DNA of 64,000 nt. Origin: Halomonas sp. SpR8 (GTDB taxonomy: Bacteria > Pseudomonadota > Gammaproteobacteria > Pseudomonadales > Halomonadaceae). Under the pieces are notes generated by a model, which saw nothing but the letters and a program-made list of their open reading frames with translations, searched no databases and was not told the DNA's origin. Positions 46,527 to 53,666 of this stretch are shown one piece after another. The stretch covers positions 62,001 through 126,000 of the forward strand of contig NZ_JAUAMC010000001.1 in the NCBI RefSeq assembly GCF_031010195.1, given 5' to 3'. A program made the position numbers and the translations under genes. Position 1 is the first letter of the stretch. Each line of letters opens with the position of its first letter.

Positions 46527-47622
46527 ACGGTTGGCTGTCGTGGCAAAGGTGCTGATAGTGCTCAAGCAGTGAATGCATAACGCCATCCCAGTTGAAATGG
46601 CGCTCCACATGGCGGCGGGCATAGTGACCGCTGGCAGCAATATCATTACTGAACAGCGCCATACACGCCTCTGCCATAGCAACAGGGTCAAGCGGTTTGC
46701 ATAAAATGCCCGCGCCCAGCGGCACGTTTTCTGCCAGCGCGCCTGCATTTGCTGCTATTACCGGAAGGCCACTGGCCATGGCTTCCTGGGCAATTAAACC
46801 GAAGGTTTCACGGGTGCCTGCGTGCAGCAGCGCATCGCTACTGGCGAGGGCTTTGGCCACCTCGTGAACGCCACAACAGCGATCGACAATGGTGACATTG
46901 CTGGGTACCTGGTGCGGCATACCGGGGCCCATTAGCAGCAAATGGTAATGGCTGCCCAGCTGACGCATCGTCGCCAGCAGCACATCGATATTTTTCTCGC
47001 GGGAGTTACGCCCCACAAAGATCAGCAGCTTTTTGTCGTTGGGTATGCCCATGGTTTGGCGAAAAGCAGGGTCTCGCTGCTGGGGATGAAATTGCGTCAA
47101 ATCGACGCCCAGCGGTTGAACGCGAACGTTATCGACGCCCCATTCCTTTAGCCGATTAGCCATGGCGTTACAGGGTGCCAGTACGCTATCAAACTGGCGA
47201 TAAAGGTCTGTGACATAGCGGGTTAAGCGCTTCTCAACGTAGCGCCCAAAGCGGTCTCCCATCAAACGTGGGAGGTCCGAGTGGTAAAAACCCACCACCG
47301 GAACGCCAAGGCGCTGACCCGCGGCCAGCGCTGCCCATGCCGTTACATACGGGTCGCCGGCCTCAATAAGATCAGGCTTTAGATCAACTAAGGTATCGCG
47401 CCAGGGCGAACGACGTAGCGGAAACCGGTAGCCCTGGCCCAGGGGGAGGTGTAGAGCCGGTAAGGTGTGATGGTCGCCCAAACTATCGCGCTCCGATCCC
47501 GGCACCAGTAGGCTGGTACGCAGCTGTGGAATGCGCGAAAAAACGCGATGCTTGGCCTGTAAATAAGTGCGCACACCGCCGCTGGCGGGGGCATGAAACA
47601 TCGTCACATCGGCAATGTGCAA
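46504..47622 (-). CDS. glycosyltransferase, GT4 family
   Basis: Glycosyltransferase of about 372 residues, GT-B fold. The N-terminal acceptor half has FHAPASGGVRTYLQAKHRVF and GDPYVTAWAALAAGQRLGVP; the C-terminal nucleotide-sugar half has LLIFVGRNSREKNIDVLL and the retaining GT4 E-x7-E region in AQEAMASGLPVIAANAGALAE. TTG 47622 is chosen because GGAGG stands five bases before it. Another TTG at 47634 lacks a site, and the first ATG at 47601 would remove conserved residues. It resembles the SqdX/PimB-like group that glycosylates lipids. It is encoded upstream of, and overlapping, the flippase-like gene. Confidence 0.83.
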   Translation of the reverse strand: MHIADVTMFHAPASGGVRTYLQAKHRVFSRIPQLRTSLLVPGSERDSLGDHHTLPALHLPLGQGYRFPLRRSPWRDTLVDLKPDLIEAGDPYVTAWAALAAGQRLGVPVVGFYHSDLPRLMGDRFGRYVEKRLTRYVTDLYRQFDSVLAPCNAMANRLKEWGVDNVRVQPLGVDLTQFHPQQRDPAFRQTMGIPNDKKLLIFVGRNSREKNIDVLLATMRQLGSHYHLLLMGPGMPHQVPSNVTIVDRCCGVHEVAKALASSDALLHAGTRETFGLIAQEAMASGLPVIAANAGALAENVPLGAGILCKPLDPVAMAEACMALFSNDIAASGHYARRHVERHFNWDGVMHSLLEHYQHLCHDSQPYALNQHH

Positions 47623-47749
47623 GCTAACCTCCAACCCTACAAAGTGTCATCGTTTCACCATAAAGGAGAAATAAGTCAGTTCGACGACACTGGGAAGGAT
47701 GCGTTGGCGCTGCTGCTTTTATATTGACACCTGCATTAATGACGGTGTG

Positions 47750-48484
47750 ATGGGTCTTAACATTACAGTTGCGTTGAAAGACCTAGCTGCCACGGACGAA
47801 GTTCTGCGCTTTTTCTTTCAGTACCGGCAGACTATTAGATAACTGCGAGCAGAATTAAAAGCGCAAAGCTTGCCTGGGTCACAGTTAAACGCCGCCTTGG
47901 TGACGCTTTTAGAGCAGCAAGGGGGCTGATAATGGGCAAAACGGTATCCACCGAATTTGCCTACTTTGCACCGGGCAAAACACGTAACCCTCACGACCCT
48001 ACTCGCACGCCGGGCGGTTCATCAAGCGGCTCGGCGGCGGCTGTCGCGGCCGGTATGGTGCCACTGGCATTTGGCACCCAAACGGCGGGCAGCATAATCC
48101 GGTCCGCCAGCTATTGTGGCGTGTTTGGCTTTAAGCCCACCTTCGGCACGCTCAGTTGCGATGGCGTTAAACCCTTTTCAGCGTCACTGGATACTTTGGG
48201 TTGGTTTACCCGCTATATCGAGGATATTTGTGCGACGTTCTCCGCTCTCACCCAAGCCCCCACTATTGATACGCTGGATACCCTTAAGGGAGTTCGCGTT
48301 GGCGTTCGCAGCCTGCCGATAGATGAGCCGTTGACGCCGGATGTTGAGTAGGCGTTAGCCACTGCACAGGCACGCTTTGAGCAGGCGGGGGCGGAGGTAG
48401 TCAGTAGGGGGGCAGATAATCGCCGACCGCTGGCAGGATGAAGAGCTTTTGCAAATTGCGCGTACGTTAACGAAGGTTGGTTAA
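47750..48484 (+). pseudogene. broken amidase-signature gene with frameshift and internal deletion
   Basis: From 47932 to 48351 the frame encodes the amidase core. GKTVSTEFAYFAPGKTRNPHD leads to the signature serine region PGGSSSGSAAAVAAGMVPLA with TQTAGSIIRSASYCGVFGFK. It then meets an in-frame TAG at 48349-48351, after which the same frame still reads amidase-like ALATAQARFEQAGAEVV. From about 48407 another frame gives QIIADRWQDEELLQIARTLT, the normal C-terminus of such amidases, so some 170 middle residues are deleted. Upstream, 47750-47929 is an interrupted frame that may hold decayed 5' sequence. The gene cannot make an active amidase. Confidence 0.85.
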
Positions 48485-48503
48485 CAATCCCAAGTGATAG
48501 AAA

Positions 48504-48533
48504 CAACAACGGCGCCTTAAGGCGCCGTTGTTG
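48504..48533. terminator. bidirectional terminator between amidase remnant and rnb
   Basis: A perfect palindrome CAACAACGGCGCC-TTAA-GGCGCCGTTGTTG lies 23 bases after the rnb stop on the minus strand. Its long GC stem with a T-containing flank fits a terminator for rnb. Confidence 0.7.
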
Positions 48534-48555
48534 ATTGCAAGCCAACGAGTGCAGT

Positions 48556-50496
48556 TTAGGTGACTGGCTTAGCCACCAGCGAGCGGGTCTCTTCGCGCGC
48601 TTCCGTCAGCACTACGCGTAGCGGATCGCCCAGCTTATAACGCTCTTCGCCTTCGATCTGAATACGGCCCTCTTTATCGTCAATGACCACTTTACTGCGA
48701 TCACTGTGCATCAAAGGCGCGGGTACAAACGCCGTCGCGCCATTTTCCAGCAGTCGAACGCGCATACCGCCACGGTTGATGGCCATGATTTCGGCCTCAA
48801 AGGTGTCCTGGTTCTGCGCGGAGGGCGTTAAGTAACGCACGTAGAGCCAGTCTTTCACATCGCGCTCGGCCATACGGTTCAAGCGGCGACGCTCGGTCAA
48901 CTGCTCGGTAAGCTGCTGGGTGGCTTCGGCTGGTGCCTGCTCGCCTTTCAACACGCGCTTGATCAAGCGGTGATTGACCATATCGCCATACTTACGAATC
49001 GGCGACGTCCAGGTGGCATAGGCAGCCAAGCCTAAACCAAAATGCGGGCCGGGTTGGGCCGACATACTGGTGAAGCCCTGGAAACGGCGTAGGCGCGCAT
49101 CCAGCCAGGCGTCATCGCGGCTTTCCAGCGCACGCTTCAGCTCTGTGTAGCGGGCAAGTTCGGTCAATGCTTCGCGCTCGACCACGATCTCCTGACCTGC
49201 CAGAAACTCTTGAGCAGCTTCGGCTTTCTCCGGCTCAAAGGCGCGGTGCACGTTAAAGATACCGTGGCCGATATGCTGGGCCAGGAAATCCGCGCAGCAG
49301 GCGTTGGCCACAATCATCGACTCTTCGATCATGCGGTTGGCAATGCGACGCTCTTCGGTGCGCACCGCCAATACGTTACCGGCGGGATCAAGGTCAAACA
49401 CGTAGTCGGGGCGGTCTTTAAACACCAGCGCGTGTTCGTTACGCCAGGCGGTACGCGCCTCGGTCAAATCGCGCAGAGCGGTGAGCTGCTCGGCGATCTC
49501 ATCCGCGGGTGCCCAGTCGCCTTGACCCTCGATCCAGTCGGAGACGCTGTCATAGGCGAGTTTGGCGTGGGATTTAACGTTGGCAGCAAAAAAGCGGTAA
49601 TCGCCCAGGCTGCCGTCGGCATTGATATCCAGCGTACAGGCCAGCGCGGGGCGCTCTTTGCCTTCCCACAGCGAGCAGAGATCATCCGCTAACTGCTCCG
49701 GCAGCATGGTGACGTTCTGGCCCGGCAGGTAAACGGTAAAGGCGCGGGTACGGGCTTCTAAATCCGCCGCATGGCCCTCTGCCACGTAAGCCGTGGGATC
49801 GGCAATCGCTACGCTTAACCGCCAGCCGCCTTCAGAACGGGTCGCGACGTGCAGCGCATCGTCCATATCGCGGGTCTTCTCACCATCGATGGTGAAGAAG
49901 GGCGTTGCGGTTAAATCTTCGCGCGTCAGGCCTTCATCCATCAGCGGCCAGTCGGTGCCCGCATCGGGGCACTCTTGCTCCAGCGCATGACGGGCAAGCG
50001 TGACGCGCCACGGCACCGCTGGATCATCGCTCTTGGCGACCAGCTCATCAATCTGGGCAAAGAACGCGCGGTCATCGGCTTTTAGCGGATGGCGCACCAG
50101 GCGGGCAACGACCCAATCGCCGTCAGCAATGCTGTCTTCATCAAGGCTGTTCTTAATCCGCGCCTTAATAACATTTTTAATCGATGGGTGGTCAGGCACC
50201 ACGGCCAGACGGCCTTCGCGCTTCTGCACCCGGGAGACAAACCGATCCAGCCCTGCTTCAATCAGCTTTTCCGGCTCAATGGATTTTTTGTCACCGTTCT
50301 CGTGAATCACGCCTTCCACGCGATCACCATGAATCACTTGCTTCATAGCGGGCGGCGGCACGAAATAGGATTCACCGTCGTCGGTTTCGAGAAAACCGAA
50401 ACCTTTGTCGGTAGCTTTGATCACCCCTTCAGCACGGGGGGTGGTTTGACGAATCTGTTGCTTGAGCGACGCAAGCACGGAATTGTTTTGCAGCAT
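48556..50496 (-). CDS. rnb: exoribonuclease II
   Basis: RNase II of 646 residues (E. coli 644), a processive 3'-5' hydrolytic exoribonuclease. Cold-shock domains are at the N-terminus (TPRAEGVIKATDKGFGFLET). The RNB catalytic domain carries the aspartate cluster in TIDGEKTRDMDDALHV and conserved GLGLAAYATWTSPIRKYGDM. The C-terminal S1 domain includes INRGGMRVRLLENGATAFVP. It is collinear with E. coli Rnb along its length, which separates it from the longer RNase R. It is divergent from the nag operon across a 254-base gap. Confidence 0.95.
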   Translation of the reverse strand: MLQNNSVLASLKQQIRQTTPRAEGVIKATDKGFGFLETDDGESYFVPPPAMKQVIHGDRVEGVIHENGDKKSIEPEKLIEAGLDRFVSRVQKREGRLAVVPDHPSIKNVIKARIKNSLDEDSIADGDWVVARLVRHPLKADDRAFFAQIDELVAKSDDPAVPWRVTLARHALEQECPDAGTDWPLMDEGLTREDLTATPFFTIDGEKTRDMDDALHVATRSEGGWRLSVAIADPTAYVAEGHAADLEARTRAFTVYLPGQNVTMLPEQLADDLCSLWEGKERPALACTLDINADGSLGDYRFFAANVKSHAKLAYDSVSDWIEGQGDWAPADEIAEQLTALRDLTEARTAWRNEHALVFKDRPDYVFDLDPAGNVLAVRTEERRIANRMIEESMIVANACCADFLAQHIGHGIFNVHRAFEPEKAEAAQEFLAGQEIVVEREALTELARYTELKRALESRDDAWLDARLRRFQGFTSMSAQPGPHFGLGLAAYATWTSPIRKYGDMVNHRLIKRVLKGEQAPAEATQQLTEQLTERRRLNRMAERDVKDWLYVRYLTPSAQNQDTFEAEIMAINRGGMRVRLLENGATAFVPAPLMHSDRSKVVIDDKEGRIQIEGEERYKLGDPLRVVLTEAREETRSLVAKPVT

Positions 50497-50676
50497 GAGG
50501 TCAATCAGTTGGCGAAGGATAGGATGCCACTATACGGATTACCGCGGGCTGCGCCAATTGTCGCCATGGGAAGTTCTCTTTGATCTCAATTTATCAATAA
50601 CCTACATCCCCTCTGCCAGTCGTGTCATCTCCTTATTAAATGAAGAAAGTGTCCCTACCAAACATGTTCGTGGATT

Positions 50677-50726
50677 ATTGGTGCTTGAATGGTATTAATT
50701 ATTGACTATATTGGTATCTAATTGGT
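50677..50726 (+). promoter_or_regulatory. four phased ATTGGT-like direct repeats in the nag promoter
   Basis: ATTGGT at 50677, AATGGTAT at 50688, ATTGGTAT at 50710 and ATTGGT at 50721 are spaced 11, 22 and 11 bases, so all lie on one face of the helix. ATTGGTAT matches the half-site of NagR/DasR-type GntR operators (dre sites). They overlap the candidate promoter and lie 25-75 bases before the GntR gene. Confidence 0.65.
50685..50712 (+). promoter_or_regulatory. candidate promoter of the nag operon
   Basis: TTGAAT-N16-TATATT fits a sigma-70 promoter. It is interleaved with the ATTGGT repeats, as expected if the GntR repressor blocks RNA polymerase. Confidence 0.5.
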
Positions 50727-50750
50727 CTTGTTTGTCTTCAGGAGAGATCC

Positions 50751-51485
50751 ATGGATTCACGCTTTACCCAGCTGCGCCTTGACCCTAAGGGCGCGACCCC
50801 TCTTTACCAACAGTTGGCCCGCCAGTTGGAGCATGCCATTGAGACTGGCACTTGGGAGAGCGGGGAGGCGTTGCCTTCAGAGCGTAACTTGGCCGATACC
50901 CTCAATGTCTCGCGTATTACCGCGCGTAAGGCTTTGGACTGTCTGGCAGAGCTGGGGCTTATTCGTCGTAGTCGCGGTTCCGGAACGTTCATTACGCCGC
51001 GTCTCAATCAGTCGTTAACCCGGTTGGTGAGTTTCACAGAGCTGCTTACTCAGCGTGGTTTTAAGCCAAGTTCTCAATGGTTAGAGCGCAGGCTTGCAAA
51101 TCCCAATGCGGAAGAGAGCATGCGTCTTGGCCTGGGTGCTGATGCCCAGGTTTCGCGCCTGAAGCGCTTACGCTTGGCCGATGATGTGGTGATGGCGGTA
51201 GAAGATAGCTGTCTACCTGTCTCGGTGCTGCCCGATCCTCAGTCAGTAGAAACGTCTCTCTATGCGGTACTGGAGTCCAGCGGTAAATCAGTGACTCGAG
51301 CGCTGCAGCACGTCACAGCCATCAATGCGGACGCAGAGCTAGCGGCACTCGCTGAGGTAGCCGAGGGGCAGGCGCTGCTTAAGATTACTCGACTAGGTTA
51401 CCTGGCCAATGGCACGCCAGCAGAGCTCACGGTGACTTACTGCCGCACCGATTACTACGACTTTATGGTCGAGCTGACTCGCTAG
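50751..51485 (+). CDS. GntR/HutC-family repressor of GlcNAc genes (NagR/NagQ-like)
   Basis: Regulator of 244 residues. The N-terminal winged helix is TPLYQQLARQLEHAIETGTW then LPSERNLADTLNVSRITARK. A C-terminal UTRA ligand domain covers about 95-240, with VSRLKRLRLADDVVMAVEDS and the ending E-L-T-V-T-Y-C-R-T-D-Y-Y-D-F typical of the HutC group. Family members here sense GlcNAc-6-phosphate or GlcN-6-phosphate. It heads the operon and is preceded by dre-like half-sites, so autoregulation is likely. GGAGAG lies six bases before ATG 50751; nagA starts nine bases after its stop. Confidence 0.9.
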   Translation: MDSRFTQLRLDPKGATPLYQQLARQLEHAIETGTWESGEALPSERNLADTLNVSRITARKALDCLAELGLIRRSRGSGTFITPRLNQSLTRLVSFTELLTQRGFKPSSQWLERRLANPNAEESMRLGLGADAQVSRLKRLRLADDVVMAVEDSCLPVSVLPDPQSVETSLYAVLESSGKSVTRALQHVTAINADAELAALAEVAEGQALLKITRLGYLANGTPAELTVTYCRTDYYDFMVELTR

Positions 51486-51493
51486 GAGACGTT

Positions 51494-52597
51494 ATGCAAT
51501 TCGGTAATATTTATACCCCCAGGGGCTGGCGATTGGGAGGAATTCACTGGGAGGAGGGGCGTATCAGTCGTATTAGCGGCGATCCGGTAGATCCCGACAC
51601 CAATGAACATCCTCGCGTACTGCCCGGCTTTATCGATTTACATGTGCATGGTGGTGGCGGTGCAGATGTCATGGAGGGAGGCGAAGCGCTAGCTATCTTG
51701 GCTCGCACCCATGTGCGCTTTGGCACCACGCGGCTGCTAGCGACTACCATGACGGCGCCAGATGCCCATATCCGGCGGACACTGCGCGAAGTCGCTGCTT
51801 ATATGGAAGCACCAGAACCCCAAGCTGCCAAGGTGTTGGGCGTGCATTTGGAGGGGCCCTACATTAACCCAGGTAAGCTGGGTGCCCAGCCAGCCTATGC
51901 AAGAATTGGAATAACAGAGGAGTTGGACGAACTCTGCGCGCTGGCACCAATTCGCTTGATCACTCTGGCCCCAGAGTTATCTGGCCACTTGGCGTTGATT
52001 CACCACCTTAGCGAGCGCGGTGTACGGGTGCAGTTGGGTCACACATTGGGCAGCTACGAGGAAGGCGTCGAGGCTCTGGCCCACGGTGCTAGTGGTTTCG
52101 CTCATTTGTTCAATGCCATGACTGGCCTGCATCACCGCAAACCTGGCATGGTGGGCGCGGCGTTGGCTCATGCCCAGTACGCCGAATTGATCCCCGACCT
52201 GTTACATGTCCACCCTGGTGCCATCCGCACTGCCTTACGTTGCATCCCCTATCTCTATGCGGTCACCGACTCGACGGCTGCCGCGGGTATGCCTGACGGC
52301 GACTATCGGCTGGGGGAGCACACCGTCACTAAGTGCCTAGGCGGCGTGCGGTTAGCCGACGGCACTCTGGCAGGTAGTACGCTAACGATGGACCAGGCGC
52401 TGCGCAATCTGGTCTCCCTAGGGCTCTCTCTTGCCGAGGCCTCTGATCGCCTCTCTCGCTACCCGGCGGATTTCCTGGGTATTAGCGATATTGGTCGTCT
52501 TCAGGAAGGCGCCTCAGCTGATCTGGTTGTTCTTGATCCTCAGCTTCAACTCCAAGCGGTCTTCGTCGAAGGCCGCGCCATTCAAGGAGATGCCTGA
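51494..52597 (+). CDS. nagA: N-acetylglucosamine-6-phosphate deacetylase
   Basis: Amidohydrolase-superfamily enzyme of 367 residues that removes acetate from GlcNAc-6-P to give GlcN-6-P. LPGFIDLHVHGGGGADVMEG contains the first metal motif, VHLEGPYINPGKLGAQ the metal-binding glutamate, and QLGHTLGSYE and GFAHLFNAM later histidines. The catalytic aspartate is in YAVTDSTAAAG. An AGGAGACGTT site precedes ATG 51494. The stop overlaps the SIS-domain gene by one base. Confidence 0.95.
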   Translation: MQFGNIYTPRGWRLGGIHWEEGRISRISGDPVDPDTNEHPRVLPGFIDLHVHGGGGADVMEGGEALAILARTHVRFGTTRLLATTMTAPDAHIRRTLREVAAYMEAPEPQAAKVLGVHLEGPYINPGKLGAQPAYARIGITEELDELCALAPIRLITLAPELSGHLALIHHLSERGVRVQLGHTLGSYEEGVEALAHGASGFAHLFNAMTGLHHRKPGMVGAALAHAQYAELIPDLLHVHPGAIRTALRCIPYLYAVTDSTAAAGMPDGDYRLGEHTVTKCLGGVRLADGTLAGSTLTMDQALRNLVSLGLSLAEASDRLSRYPADFLGISDIGRLQEGASADLVVLDPQLQLQAVFVEGRAIQGDA

Positions 52598-53616
52598 TGT
52601 CCCAGATGCTCTTGGAAGCCCGCAATGCGCCGGAGCGTATTCGTGGCCAGTTGCAGCGTAACGCCCCCATCCTGGCCGCGTTGGGCGAGCAACTACGCCA
52701 GACACCGCCTTCAGCTGTAGTGACGGTGGCCCGGGGCAGTTCCGATCATGCTGCCAGCTACTTTGCCTATCTTTGCATGCAGCAACGGGGAATTCCGGTG
52801 GCCTCGTTGCCGCCCTCCCTGACCACATTGAGCAAGGCGCCTTGGCGCGTTCGCGGCCAATTGGCCCTAGCGGTCTCTCAGTCGGGGCAGAGTCCTGACC
52901 TGATCGCCACTCAGCAAGCACTGGCGGCCGCTGGCGCTCAAACACTAGCGCTGATTAATACGCCACAGTCACCTCTGGGCGCGGCTAGCGACAATGAGGT
53001 TCCGCTCTATGCAGGCGAAGAAAAAAGTGTGGCGGCCACTAAAAGTTATCTGACCACGCTCTCCGCCATGGCCCAATTGATTGGCCACTGGAATGAAGAT
53101 CGCCGCTTGCTGGGTGCCTTGGAGGAACTGCCAGGACGTTTAGAACGCGCTTTGGATCAAGACTGGACCCCGGCCATTGAGGCCTTGCAGGGGGCTGATC
53201 GACTGATGGTCATTGGTCGCGGTTCAGGCTTGGCGGTGGCCCAGGAAGCGGCGCTCAAGTTCAAGGAGACCTGCGCTATTCAGGCCGAATCCTTTAGCGG
53301 CGCCGAAGTGCACCACGGCCCCATGGCACTGATTGGCCCCGACTATCCAGTGCTGATATTTGCGCCTCCAGGGCCAGAGCAGGCTGGGTTGCTGGCGTTA
53401 GCCAAGTGGCTTGAAAGCGTTGGTGCTCGCGTTCTGCTAGCCGCCGATGAGGACGTCTCTGAGCGCCAATTAACGGTGGTGGAGGCAGGCCACGAGGCCC
53501 TGCAGCCGCTATCTGTCATCCAAAGCTTCTACATCATGGTGGCCGGCTTAGCGGCGGCCAGAGGCAGTGACCCGGATCGCCCTCAGCACCTAAATAAGGT
53601 CACCTGCACTCTATAA
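52597..53616 (+). CDS. SIS-domain glucosamine-6-phosphate deaminase (NagB-II / AgaS-like)
   Basis: Protein of 339 residues with two sugar-isomerase (SIS) domains, related to the isomerase half of GlmS but lacking its glutamine amidotransferase half. SIS1 contains VARGSSDHAASYFAYL and VSQSGQSPDLIATQQALAAA, and K-S-V-A-A-T-K-S-Y-L-T-T. SIS2 contains VIGRGSGLAVAQEAALKFKE and EVHHGPMALI. In many proteobacteria this protein replaces classical NagB and deaminates GlcN-6-P to fructose-6-P. No nagB is seen in the cluster, which supports that role. It is translationally coupled to nagA (TGATG). Confidence 0.88.
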   Translation: MSQMLLEARNAPERIRGQLQRNAPILAALGEQLRQTPPSAVVTVARGSSDHAASYFAYLCMQQRGIPVASLPPSLTTLSKAPWRVRGQLALAVSQSGQSPDLIATQQALAAAGAQTLALINTPQSPLGAASDNEVPLYAGEEKSVAATKSYLTTLSAMAQLIGHWNEDRRLLGALEELPGRLERALDQDWTPAIEALQGADRLMVIGRGSGLAVAQEAALKFKETCAIQAESFSGAEVHHGPMALIGPDYPVLIFAPPGPEQAGLLALAKWLESVGARVLLAADEDVSERQLTVVEAGHEALQPLSVIQSFYIMVAGLAAARGSDPDRPQHLNKVTCTL

Positions 53617-53666
53617 AGACAAATAAACCAATAATTTCATAATAAAGACAACGCGGGAGTTTTCCC

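Noticed and set aside
46527..46748. N-terminal extension of the flippase-like gene
   Set aside because: The extra 74 residues overlap the glycosyltransferase coding sequence and do not resemble the family; the ATG at 46526 gives the normal start.
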